A DNA stretch of 64,000 bases from Paraburkholderia acidisoli (GTDB lineage Bacteria; Pseudomonadota; Gammaproteobacteria; Burkholderiales; Burkholderiaceae): positions 2,232,001-2,296,000 of the forward strand of contig NZ_CP046913.1 of NCBI RefSeq assembly GCF_009789675.1. Reading direction: 5' to 3'. Below the pieces are notes generated by a model. That model made no database searches. It was not told where the DNA came from and saw only the letters and a program-made list of their open reading frames with translations. Shown in pieces: positions 19,812-28,218 of this stretch. Each line of letters starts with the position of its first letter. The stretch's first letter is position 1. Made by a program: the position numbers and the translations under genes.

Positions 19812-20909
19812 TTATACCGAGAACACCGTGCGCGGGCCGTCCGCGCCCCACGCGGCGTCCAGCGCGACGACTTCGCCGCAGGCGCTCGGATCGTAGCCCT
19901 CGAGCTGCGCGACCGCTTCGCGAAATCCGGCCCCACGCAGCAATGCCAACACGGTCGACAACGGCTCGCGCTCGAGATGCGCGCGATCGCACGCGAAATA
20001 GTAGTCTTCGTCGGCGATTTCGATGAAATCCAGCCCGAAGTGATGGGCGGCCGGTTCCACGCCAAAACCCACGTCGGCCATGCCGCTGGCGACGAACGCG
20101 GCGATCGCCGAATGCGTCAATTCCGACGACGCATAGCCGTTCACGCGCTCCGGATCGACGCCGATGCGCGTGAGGAGCAAGTCGATCAGCATGCGCGTGC
20201 CCGAACCCGGCTGCCGGTTCACGAAACGAATGTCGCCGCGCGCGAGATCGGCGAGTCCGGCCACGCGCTTCGGGTTGCCGCGCCCGACGAAGAGCCCCTG
20301 CTTGCGCTGCGTGAGGTGGATCAGCACGTGGCGATGCGGATCGAGCCACGCGCGATACGCGTTCGCGCATGCCGAGCGAAAGTCGCCGCGCGGCACATGG
20401 AAGCCCGCGAGATCGCATTCGCCGCGCGCAAGCGCGCTGATCGCATCCACGCTGTCGCGGTATTTGATCTCCACCGGCACCTGATCGCCGACGAGCGCCG
20501 TCACCAGCGCGGCCACCGCGTAGCCATGCGACGCGTGAATGCGCAGGTCCTGCGCGGCCGGCGCGAGCCAGCGGTTCAGATCGCTGGCCACTTCGCTCGC
20601 GAGCGCGTCGAGATTGCCTTGCAGGCGCTCAGCGCACAGGCGTTGCGAGCGCAACACCGCCTCGCCCAGTTCCGAGAGCACGGAACCGCGCCCGCGCGCC
20701 TTCGCGATGAGCGCGCCGCCGAGGCGCTCCTCCACTTCGCGCAGCACGCCCCACGCGTGGCGATAGGACAAACCCTTACGCTGCGCAGCCTGCGCGATGC
20801 TGCCTTCTTCCGCGACGAGCGCAAGCAGCGGCACGACGTCCGTCAGGCTTGCCTCGCGGCCTTCCGCGTCGCGCACGACCAGCTGCGCCTGACACTCGAC
20901 CTTGATCAT
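19812..20909 (-). CDS. ModE-type winged-helix regulator with periplasmic-binding-like sensor domain (FdsR-like)
   Basis: A 365-residue transcription factor. The N-terminal part (about 20-110) resembles the ModE/LysR winged helix: LLALVAEEGSIAQAAQRKGLSYRHAWGVLREVEERLG. The C-terminal 240 residues resemble a type 2 periplasmic binding fold (VNRQPGSGTRMLIDLLL, VASGMADVGFGVEPAA), of the kind linked to molybdate or molybdopterin-related ligands. It is divergent from fdsG with 129 bases between, so it very probably controls the formate dehydrogenase operon and itself. The ligand is not known; molybdate, a molybdenum cofactor precursor or formate are reasonable guesses. GGAAGG upstream of ATG 20909 supports the start. 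Confidence 0.85.
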   Translation of the reverse strand: MIKVECQAQLVVRDAEGREASLTDVVPLLALVAEEGSIAQAAQRKGLSYRHAWGVLREVEERLGGALIAKARGRGSVLSELGEAVLRSQRLCAERLQGNLDALASEVASDLNRWLAPAAQDLRIHASHGYAVAALVTALVGDQVPVEIKYRDSVDAISALARGECDLAGFHVPRGDFRSACANAYRAWLDPHRHVLIHLTQRKQGLFVGRGNPKRVAGLADLARGDIRFVNRQPGSGTRMLIDLLLTRIGVDPERVNGYASSELTHSAIAAFVASGMADVGFGVEPAAHHFGLDFIEIADEDYYFACDRAHLEREPLSTVLALLRGAGFREAVAQLEGYDPSACGEVVALDAAWGADGPRTVFSV

Positions 20910-21038
20910 TATGAAATCATCCTTCCTATTGCGTCTGCTTTTGCACGGGCCTATTGTTCGAACAGACAACAAGACAACCCGAGCATAGTTGCACACTTTA
21001 TGAATAACAAGTGCATATATGCCAGGAGGAACCCCACC
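20910..21038. promoter_or_regulatory. Divergent regulator/fds control region
   Basis: A 129-base AT-richer interval between the regulator and fdsG. It holds a perfect TGTTCGAACA palindrome (20955-20964) and an interrupted inverted repeat TGCAC (20990-20994) / GTGCA (21011-21015). Either could be an operator. No confident -35/-10 pair was found. Confidence 0.45.
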
Positions 21039-21566
21039 GTGGAAGAGACAACGCTTCGCGCGCCCGCGGCACCGGATGCACTCGTGCGTCGCCATGCGCA
21101 ACCCGGCCGCACGCTGCTCGCGATCCTGCACGCGATCCAGGACGAAACCGGCTTCGTGCCGCCCGACACCGTCGCGCCGCTCGCGAAGGCACTGAACCTG
21201 TCGCGCGCGGAAGTGCACGGCGTCATCACTTACTACCACCACTTCCGCACCGCGCCGCCCCCCGCCGTCACCGTGCAGCTCTGCCGTGCCGAAGCGTGCC
21301 GCAGCATGGGTAGCGAGGCGCTCGCGCAGCATGCGCAAGCGCATACGGGCTGCCGTTTTCATCAGCATGGCCACGCCGCCGCGGAACTCACGCACGCGCA
21401 TGAACAAGGCGAGGTCGCGCTCGAGTCGGTGTATTGCCTCGGCCAGTGCGCGCTCTCGCCCGCCATGATGATTAACGGCACCTTGCACGCGAAAGTGACC
21501 CCGCAAAAGTTCGACGCGCTGCTCGCGAAGGCCGTGGCCGCCGCGCGCACCGAGGAGGCCGCATGA
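21039..21566 (+). CDS. fdsG: NAD-dependent formate dehydrogenase, gamma subunit
   Basis: NuoE-like [2Fe-2S] subunit of the soluble FdsABG-type formate dehydrogenase. It passes electrons toward the FMN/NAD site of FdsB. It has 175 residues starting at GTG 21039, chosen because AGGAGG lies nine bases upstream and the product VEETTLRAPA has family length. HAIQDETGFVP and VITYYHHF are NuoE-like. The cluster cysteines are in LCRAEACRS and in CLGQCALSP. Its stop overlaps the fdsB start (ATGA), so the two are translationally coupled. Confidence 0.95.
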   Translation: MEETTLRAPAAPDALVRRHAQPGRTLLAILHAIQDETGFVPPDTVAPLAKALNLSRAEVHGVITYYHHFRTAPPPAVTVQLCRAEACRSMGSEALAQHAQAHTGCRFHQHGHAAAELTHAHEQGEVALESVYCLGQCALSPAMMINGTLHAKVTPQKFDALLAKAVAAARTEEAA

Positions 21567-23122
21567 TCCGCGTCTACGTTCCCCGCGATTCCGCGGCACT
21601 CGCACTTGGCGCCGACGACGTGGCCGTTGCCATCGAACGCGAAGCCGCCGCGCGCAACGAGCCCATTGAGCTCGTGCGCAACGGCTCGCGCGGTCTGCTC
21701 TATCTCGAGCCGCTCGTGGAAGTCGAAACGCCCGACGGCCGCGTGGGCTATGCGAATGTCGAAGCCGACGAGATCGCCGCGCTGTTTGACGCCGGCTTCC
21801 TGCAAGGCGCCCAGCACGCGCGCGGTGTCGGGCTCGTCGAACAGATCCCGTACTTGCGCAAGCAACAGCGCCTCACGTTCGCGCGCATCGGCATCACCGA
21901 TCCGCTTTCCACCGACGACTACGTGGCGCACGGCGGGCTCGAAGGTCTGCGCAACGCGCTCGCAACAACGAGCGCCGCCGCCTGCGAAGCGCTGATCGAA
22001 TCGGGGCTGCGCGGTCGCGGCGGCGCGGCTTTCCCGGCCGGCATCAAATGGCGCACGGTCGCCCAGGCGCAAGCGGACCAGAAGTACATCGTCTGCAACG
22101 CCGACGAAGGCGACTCCGGCACCTTCTCCGACCGGCTCGTGATGGAAAGCGACCCGTACGTGCTGATCGAAGGCATGACCATCGCGGGGATCACCGTGGG
22201 CGCGACGGTCGGCCATATCTACGTGCGCAGCGAGTATCCGCACGCGATCGCCGCGCTCGAAGAAGCCATTCGGCGCGCGCGCGCGCAAGGCTGGCTCGGC
22301 GATAACGTGCTCGGCAGCGGCAAGCGCTTCGACCTGTTCGTCGCCAAGGGCGCGGGCGCGTACGTGTGTGGCGAGGAAACGGCGCTGCTCGAATCGCTCG
22401 AAGGCAAGCGCGGCATCGTGCGCGCGAAGCCGCCTCTGCCCGCGCTCGCCGGGCTCTACGGCAAGCCCACCGTCATCAACAACGTCATCACGCTCGCCAC
22501 GGTGCCCATCATCTTCGCGAAAGGCGCGGCGTTCTACAAAGACTTCGGCATGGGTCGCTCGCGCGGCACGCTGCCGTTCCAGCTCGCGGGCAACATCGCG
22601 CGCGGCGGGCTCGTCGAACTGGCGTTCGGCGTGACGCTGCGCGAACTGCTGGTGGACTACGGCGGCGGCACGGCCAGCGGCCGCCCGGCGCGCGCCGTGC
22701 AGGTGGGCGGCCCGCTCGGCACCTATCTGCCCGAAAGCCAGTGGGACATTCCCATGGACTACGAAGCGTATGCGGCGGTTGGCGCGGTCGTGGGCCACGG
22801 CGGTCTCGTGGTGCACGACGACACCTCGAATCTCGCCGATCTCGCGCAGTACGCCATGGAGTTCTGCACGCTCGAATCGTGCGGCAAATGCACGCCGTGC
22901 CGCATCGGCTCGACGCGCGGCGTGGAGGTGATCGCGAAGATCCGCAAGGGCGACACCTCGGAGAAACAGGTCACGCTGCTGCGCGATCTCTGCGACACGA
23001 TGGTGTCCGGCTCGCTCTGCGCGATGGGCGGCATGACGCCCTACCCCGTGCTCTCCGCGCTCAATCATTTCCCTGAAGATTTCGGTCTCGAACCTGTCGC
23101 GCACGACGGCGCGACCGCCTGA
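21563..23122 (+). CDS. fdsB: NAD-dependent formate dehydrogenase, beta subunit
   Basis: NuoF-like flavoprotein of 519 residues that holds FMN, the NAD+ site and a [4Fe-4S] cluster. The first 120 or so residues form a ferredoxin/thioredoxin-like extension. Then GLRGRGGAAFPAGIKW and the VCNADEGDSGTFSDR stretch mark the FMN site, and GAGAYVCGEETALLESLEG the NAD site. The cluster motif is ESCGKCTPCRIG with the fourth Cys in SLCAMGG. It overlaps fdsG by four bases and is 13 bases from fdsA, in one operon. Confidence 0.97.
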   Translation: MIRVYVPRDSAALALGADDVAVAIEREAAARNEPIELVRNGSRGLLYLEPLVEVETPDGRVGYANVEADEIAALFDAGFLQGAQHARGVGLVEQIPYLRKQQRLTFARIGITDPLSTDDYVAHGGLEGLRNALATTSAAACEALIESGLRGRGGAAFPAGIKWRTVAQAQADQKYIVCNADEGDSGTFSDRLVMESDPYVLIEGMTIAGITVGATVGHIYVRSEYPHAIAALEEAIRRARAQGWLGDNVLGSGKRFDLFVAKGAGAYVCGEETALLESLEGKRGIVRAKPPLPALAGLYGKPTVINNVITLATVPIIFAKGAAFYKDFGMGRSRGTLPFQLAGNIARGGLVELAFGVTLRELLVDYGGGTASGRPARAVQVGGPLGTYLPESQWDIPMDYEAYAAVGAVVGHGGLVVHDDTSNLADLAQYAMEFCTLESCGKCTPCRIGSTRGVEVIAKIRKGDTSEKQVTLLRDLCDTMVSGSLCAMGGMTPYPVLSALNHFPEDFGLEPVAHDGATA

Positions 23123-23135
23123 ACGAGGAACCACC

Positions 23136-26078
23136 ATGTCCGACACGCTCACGAAAACGGCCGGCTGCGGTTCCGGCAATTGCGCCTGCAAATCGGCGGC
23201 AATGAACAAGGCAAATGCACGTTCACCGTTCGACGACACCGACTTCGGCACGCCGCTGCGCCACGCCGACGTCGACGTCACGCTCGAAATCGACGGTCAA
23301 TGCGTGACCGTGCCCGCGGGCACCTCGGTGATGCGCGCCTCCATCGAGGCCGGTGTCAACGTGCCCAAGCTCTGCGCCACCGACTCGCTCGAACCGTTCG
23401 GTTCGTGCCGCCTGTGTCTCGTCGAGATCGAAGGCCGGCGCGGCTATCCGGCGTCGTGCACCACGCCCGTGGAAGCGGGCATGAAGGTGCGCACGCAAAC
23501 CGACCGTCTGCAAAAGCTGCGCCGCAACGTGATGGAGCTGTACATCTCCGATCACCCGCTCGACTGCCTCACCTGCCCCGCGAACGGCGACTGCGAGCTG
23601 CAGGACATGGCGGGCGTGACGGGCCTGCGCGAAGTGCGCTACGGCTTCGACGGCGCGAACCACCTGAAGGACAAGAAGGACGAGTCGAACCCGTATTTCA
23701 CCTACGACCCGTCGAAGTGCATCGTCTGCAATCGCTGCGTGCGCGCGTGCGAGGAAACCCAAGGCACCTTCGCGCTCACGATCGCGGCGCGCGGGTTCGA
23801 GTCGCGCGTGGCCGCCGGCGCGAGCGAAGCGTTCATGGACTCCGAATGCGTGTCGTGCGGCGCGTGCGTGGCCGCCTGCCCGACCGCCACGTTGCAGGAA
23901 AAGAGCGTCGTGATGCTCGGTCAGGCGGAACACTCGGTGGTCACGACCTGCGCCTATTGCGGCGTGGGCTGCTCGTTCAAGGCCGAGATGAAGGGCAACG
24001 AAGTCGTGCGCATGGTGCCGCACAAGAACGGCCAGGCCAACGAAGGCCACGCGTGCGTGAAGGGCCGTTTTGCCTGGGGCTACGCCACGCACAAGGACCG
24101 CATCAAGAAGCCGATGATCCGCGCGAAGATCACGGACCCGTGGCGCGAAGTGAGCTGGGACGAGGCGATCGATTACGCCGCCAGCGAGTTCCGCCGCATT
24201 CAGGCGAAGCACGGCCGCGATTCGATCGGCGGCATCACGTCGTCGCGCTGCACGAACGAGGAAACCTATCTCGTGCAAAAGCTCGTGCGCGCCGCGTTCG
24301 GCAACAACAACGTGGATACCTGCGCGCGCGTCTGCCATTCGCCCACGGGTTACGGCCTGAAGACGACGCTGGGCGAATCGGCGGGCACGCAAACTTTTGC
24401 TTCCGTCGATCACGCCGACGTCATCATGGTGATCGGCGCGAATCCGACCGACGGCCATCCGGTGTTCGGCTCGCGCCTGAAGCGCCGCGTGCGCCAGGGC
24501 GCGCAACTGATCGTGGTCGACCCGCGCGCGATCGATATCGTCGATACCGCGCACGTGAAGGCCGAGCATCATCTGCAATTGCGCCCGGGCACCAACGTCG
24601 CGATGGTCAACTCGCTCGCGCACGTGATCGTCACCGAAGGTCTGGTGAACGAAGCGTTCGTAGCCGAGCGCTGCGAAACGCGCGCGTTCGAGCAATGGCG
24701 CGATTTCGTCGCGCTGCCGGAGAACTCGCCCGAAGCCATGGCCGAAGTCACCGGCGTACCCGCCGAGCAAGTGCGCGCCGCCGCGCGCCTCTACGCGAAG
24801 CAGGGCAATTCGGCGATCTATTACGGCCTCGGCGTGACCGAGCACGCGCAAGGCTCGACCATGGTGATGGGCATCGCGAACCTCGCCATGGCCACGGGCA
24901 ACATCGGCCGCGAAGGCGTGGGCGTGAATCCGCTGCGCGGCCAGAACAACGTGCAGGGTTCATGCGACATGGGCTCGTTCCCGCACGAGTTGCCGGGCTA
25001 TCGGCATGTGGGCGACGCGAGCGTGCGCGCCCTGTTCGAGGGCGCCTGGAACGTCGCGCTGCAAAGCGAGCCGGGCCTGCGCATTCCCAACATGTTCGAA
25101 GCGGCGCTCGACGGCACCTTCATGGGCCTGTACTGCCAGGGCGAGGACATCGTGCAGTCCGACCCGAACACGCAACACGTGGCGGCGGCGCTCTCGAAGA
25201 TGGAATGCATCGTCGTGCAGGACATCTTCCTCAACGAAACGGCGAAGTACGCACACGTGCTGCTGCCGGGCTCGTCGTTCCTCGAAAAGGACGGCACCTT
25301 CACGAACGCCGAACGCCGCATCTCGCGCGTGCGCAAGGTCATGCCGCCGATCGCCGGTTACTCCGACTGGGAAGTGACGATCCTGCTCGCGCGCGCGCTC
25401 GGCTACGAGATGGGCTACACGCATCCTTCGCAGATCATGGACGAGATCGCGCGCCTCACGCCCACGTTCCACGGCGTCTCGTACCAGCGGCTCGACGAAT
25501 TGGGCAGCATCCAGTGGCCCTGCAACGAGGACGCGCCCGACGGCACGCCGATCATGCACATCGACGAATTCGTGCGCGGCAAGGGCAAGTTCGTCATCAC
25601 GAAGTTCATCGCCTCGCCGGAAAAGGTCACGCGGCGCTTTCCGCTGCTGCTCACGACGGGCCGCATCCTGTCGCAGTACAACGTGGGCGCGCAAACCCGC
25701 CGCACCGAGAACTCGCGCTGGCACGAAGAGGACCGGCTGGAAGTGCATCCCGTGGACGCGGAAGATCGCGGCATTCGCGACGGCGACTGGGTGGGCATCG
25801 AGTCCCGCGCGGGGCAAACCGTGCTGCGCGCGAAGGTCAGCACGCGCATGCAGCCGGGCGTGGTCTACACCACGTTCCACTTTCCCGAGTCGGGCGCGAA
25901 CGTCATCACCACGGACGCCTCCGACTGGGCCACGAATTGCCCCGAGTACAAGGTCACGGCCGTGCAGGTGAGTCACGTGCAGCAGCCTTCGGAATGGCAG
26001 CGCGAATACTCGCGCTTCAACGCGACGCAACTCGATTTGCTGAAGCAGCGCGACGCGATCACCACGTCAGGGAAATAA
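23136..26078 (+). CDS. fdsA: NAD-dependent formate dehydrogenase, catalytic alpha subunit
   Basis: Molybdenum bis-MGD enzyme that oxidises formate to CO2. It has 980 residues. An N-terminal NuoG-like [2Fe-2S] domain (CATDSLEPFGSCRLC, about 80-94) is followed by a His/Cys cluster (DHPLDCLTCPANGDC) and two ferredoxin-type clusters (CIVCNRCVRAC, CVSCGACVAACP). The [4Fe-4S] motif of the Mo domain is CAYCGVGCSF (272-281). The Mo ligand is Cys400 in CARVCHSPTG, followed by the conserved His401, so it is a Cys and not a selenocysteine enzyme. A GAGGAA ribosome-binding site precedes the ATG. fdsD follows one base after the stop. Confidence 0.97.
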   Translation: MSDTLTKTAGCGSGNCACKSAAMNKANARSPFDDTDFGTPLRHADVDVTLEIDGQCVTVPAGTSVMRASIEAGVNVPKLCATDSLEPFGSCRLCLVEIEGRRGYPASCTTPVEAGMKVRTQTDRLQKLRRNVMELYISDHPLDCLTCPANGDCELQDMAGVTGLREVRYGFDGANHLKDKKDESNPYFTYDPSKCIVCNRCVRACEETQGTFALTIAARGFESRVAAGASEAFMDSECVSCGACVAACPTATLQEKSVVMLGQAEHSVVTTCAYCGVGCSFKAEMKGNEVVRMVPHKNGQANEGHACVKGRFAWGYATHKDRIKKPMIRAKITDPWREVSWDEAIDYAASEFRRIQAKHGRDSIGGITSSRCTNEETYLVQKLVRAAFGNNNVDTCARVCHSPTGYGLKTTLGESAGTQTFASVDHADVIMVIGANPTDGHPVFGSRLKRRVRQGAQLIVVDPRAIDIVDTAHVKAEHHLQLRPGTNVAMVNSLAHVIVTEGLVNEAFVAERCETRAFEQWRDFVALPENSPEAMAEVTGVPAEQVRAAARLYAKQGNSAIYYGLGVTEHAQGSTMVMGIANLAMATGNIGREGVGVNPLRGQNNVQGSCDMGSFPHELPGYRHVGDASVRALFEGAWNVALQSEPGLRIPNMFEAALDGTFMGLYCQGEDIVQSDPNTQHVAAALSKMECIVVQDIFLNETAKYAHVLLPGSSFLEKDGTFTNAERRISRVRKVMPPIAGYSDWEVTILLARALGYEMGYTHPSQIMDEIARLTPTFHGVSYQRLDELGSIQWPCNEDAPDGTPIMHIDEFVRGKGKFVITKFIASPEKVTRRFPLLLTTGRILSQYNVGAQTRRTENSRWHEEDRLEVHPVDAEDRGIRDGDWVGIESRAGQTVLRAKVSTRMQPGVVYTTFHFPESGANVITTDASDWATNCPEYKVTAVQVSHVQQPSEWQREYSRFNATQLDLLKQRDAITTSGK

Positions 26079-26079
26079 C

Positions 26080-26319
26080 ATGAAAGCCGATCACCTGATC
26101 GAGATGGCGAACCAGATCGGCATGTTCTTCGACTCGCTGCCCGACCGCGAGGAAGCGCTCACGGGCATCGCCGAACATATCCGCAAGTTCTGGGAGCCGC
26201 GCATGCGCCGCGCGCTGCTCGCGGCGTTCGACGGCGAAGGCAAGGACGCGGGCTTCACGGACATCGTGCTGGCCGCGCTCACGAAGTACCGCGACACGCT
26301 CATGCCGGCCGCGGCCTGA
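26080..26319 (+). CDS. fdsD: Formate dehydrogenase delta subunit
   Basis: A 79-residue helical protein (LIEMANQIGMFFDSLPDREEA, split at about 5-25; HIRKFWEPRMRRALLAA) of the FdsD family. Members are small accessory or structural partners needed for full activity or maturation of soluble formate dehydrogenases. It begins one base after the fdsA stop. In the well-studied order fdsGBACD a sulfurtransferase gene fdsC lies between fdsA and fdsD; here it is missing. Confidence 0.93.
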   Translation: MKADHLIEMANQIGMFFDSLPDREEALTGIAEHIRKFWEPRMRRALLAAFDGEGKDAGFTDIVLAALTKYRDTLMPAAA

Positions 26320-26346
26320 GCGTACCGGGAGCGGCGACGCGCCGGA

Positions 26347-28035
26347 TTACGCGTCGGGATCGATTGGCGCGGCGGGCGCCGAGGCGGTGTAACGCGTTGG
26401 CGCGAACCACGTCTCGCAGTGGCGCAACAGCGCGTTGAGATCCGACGCGGGGCGCCCGCGCGTGCAGATGTAGCCGTCGGGCCGCACGAGATAGAACGCG
26501 GGACGCGTGCGCCCGTACGACTCGTCGAGCGACGGACCGCCCTCGCCCGCCCGCGGCGTTTCGCCCGGCGGCAAGCCGGCAATACGCCATACGCGCAACG
26601 CTTGCGGAAAGAGGCGCTCGACCGCTTCCACGAAGCGTTCCAGCATCGCGCGCTGCTCGGCCGGCGTGTCTTCGTCCACCAGCACGAACAGCGAAAAGCA
26701 CGCGGGATCGTGCAGATCGAAGATGCGGCCTTTGCCGGGCGACGGCCCGAGCGGTCCGTCGACGACATGCACGAGCGCATCGGGCGCGCGTTCGCCCGCG
26801 CGCGGGCCGCCGTCGAGCGTGCGATCGAGCGTGAGCGGGCTGCGGCGATACTGGATCGACAGTTCGCTCACGGCCTGGCGCGCGGCGTCGCGCAACGGCC
26901 CGAGCGCGACGAGCGCCGGCATCACGCGTTCGCGCAACAGCTTGAGCGGGCCGTGATCGGCTTCCACGAGCTGTGTCATGAAGCTCGTTTGTTGCAGCAC
27001 GAGACGCTCGATCGGGTAACGCTCGGCGTGATAGGTGTCGAGCAGGCGTTCGGGCGCGCCGAGCGCATGCACGCGCGCGAGTTTCCACCCCAGGTTGAAC
27101 GCTTCCTGAATGCCCGTGTTCATGCCCTGCGCGCCCGCCGGGCTATGCACGTGCGCCGCGTCGCCGACGAAGAAGGTCCGCTGCTCGCGCAACTGCTTCA
27201 CCATGCGGCTGTTGATGCCGAAGTACGAGCCCCATGTCATGTCCGAGACCGAAACCGGATGATGCACGCGCTGCTGGACGATCGCGCGGCACTCGTCGAG
27301 CGTGGGCACCGGAATCGTGCCTTCGGGCGCGGCGGGCAGCATCGCCTTGTGATCGGCGATCAGGCGAAAACGGCCCCGGCCGAACGGAAATAGCGCGGCG
27401 AGCCCGTCGCCCGACGCGAAGACATGGAATTCGTCTTCGGGCCACGGCGTGGTCAGTGCGAGGTCGGCGAGCAGAAACGACTGCGCCATGGTCTCGCCCT
27501 CGAACTGCATGCCGAGCCGATGCCGCACCGTGCTGTGCGCGCCGTCGGCGGCGATCAGATACGCGCAGCGCAGCACTTCGTGACGGCCATTGGCGTAGCG
27601 CAGATCCGCGTTCACGCCCGCCGAGCCTTGCGTGAATTCCAGCAGCTCCACGCCGCGCTCGATCTCCACGCCGAGCGTGGCGAGATGCTCGGTCAGGATA
27701 CGTTCGGTGACGGTTTGATCGATGAAGATCAGATAGGGATAGCGCGTGAGGAGCGGATCGAAATCGAGCCGCGCACGGCGCTGACCGTTGGAATAGAGAT
27801 TCGCGACGTGCGCGCGATGCCCGAGATCGAGAAACGGCTCGACGCAGCGGTGCTGCTCGAACAGTTCGAGCGTGCGCGCCTGCACGCCGATCGCGCGCGA
27901 ATGCCGCGCCGGTTCGGGCGCGCGGTCGATGATACGCACGGGAACCTGGGCGCGCGCGAGACTCATTGCGGCGGCGAGGCCGGTCGGTCCCGCGCCCACG
28001 ACGAGCACGGGCGCGAGGGAAGAAGCCACGGTCAT
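26347..28035 (-). CDS. FAD-dependent aromatic monooxygenase (phenol hydroxylase/PheA-TfdB type)
   Basis: Class A flavoprotein hydroxylase of 562 residues, convergent with fdsD. The Rossmann loop VVGAGPTGLAAAMSLAR lies at about 11-27. The middle DG motif is in LIAADGAHSTVRHRLG, and the second FAD motif is FFVGDAAHVHSP followed by GMNTGIQEAFNLGWKLA. The last 150 residues resemble the thioredoxin-like C-terminal domain of the phenol hydroxylase group (FSLFVLVDEDTP, AFYLVRPDGYI). The substrate is probably an aromatic or polyketide-like phenol but cannot be named. It could be catabolic or detoxifying. No neighbouring ring-cleavage genes help. Confidence 0.88.
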   Translation of the reverse strand: MTVASSLAPVLVVGAGPTGLAAAMSLARAQVPVRIIDRAPEPARHSRAIGVQARTLELFEQHRCVEPFLDLGHRAHVANLYSNGQRRARLDFDPLLTRYPYLIFIDQTVTERILTEHLATLGVEIERGVELLEFTQGSAGVNADLRYANGRHEVLRCAYLIAADGAHSTVRHRLGMQFEGETMAQSFLLADLALTTPWPEDEFHVFASGDGLAALFPFGRGRFRLIADHKAMLPAAPEGTIPVPTLDECRAIVQQRVHHPVSVSDMTWGSYFGINSRMVKQLREQRTFFVGDAAHVHSPAGAQGMNTGIQEAFNLGWKLARVHALGAPERLLDTYHAERYPIERLVLQQTSFMTQLVEADHGPLKLLRERVMPALVALGPLRDAARQAVSELSIQYRRSPLTLDRTLDGGPRAGERAPDALVHVVDGPLGPSPGKGRIFDLHDPACFSLFVLVDEDTPAEQRAMLERFVEAVERLFPQALRVWRIAGLPPGETPRAGEGGPSLDESYGRTRPAFYLVRPDGYICTRGRPASDLNALLRHCETWFAPTRYTASAPAAPIDPDA

Positions 28036-28218
28036 GCATACCTCCAGCGCTCGATACGTCCCATAAGTGTATCGCCCGCGCCGGTGACGGTCGCGCGGCA
28101 GCGCATCAAAACCGCTGGCTTTCTGCGCGCTGACTAACGGTTTGACGTGTTAACGGTTTTGATGCCGGATAGAGAACGTGTCGGTGCCTCGGCGCTTCGT
28201 GCTTGCTTCACGCTCGCT

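Noticed and set aside
23136..26078. Selenocysteine-type formate dehydrogenase
   Set aside because: The metal ligand codon encodes Cys (CARVCHSPTG) and no in-frame TGA is present.
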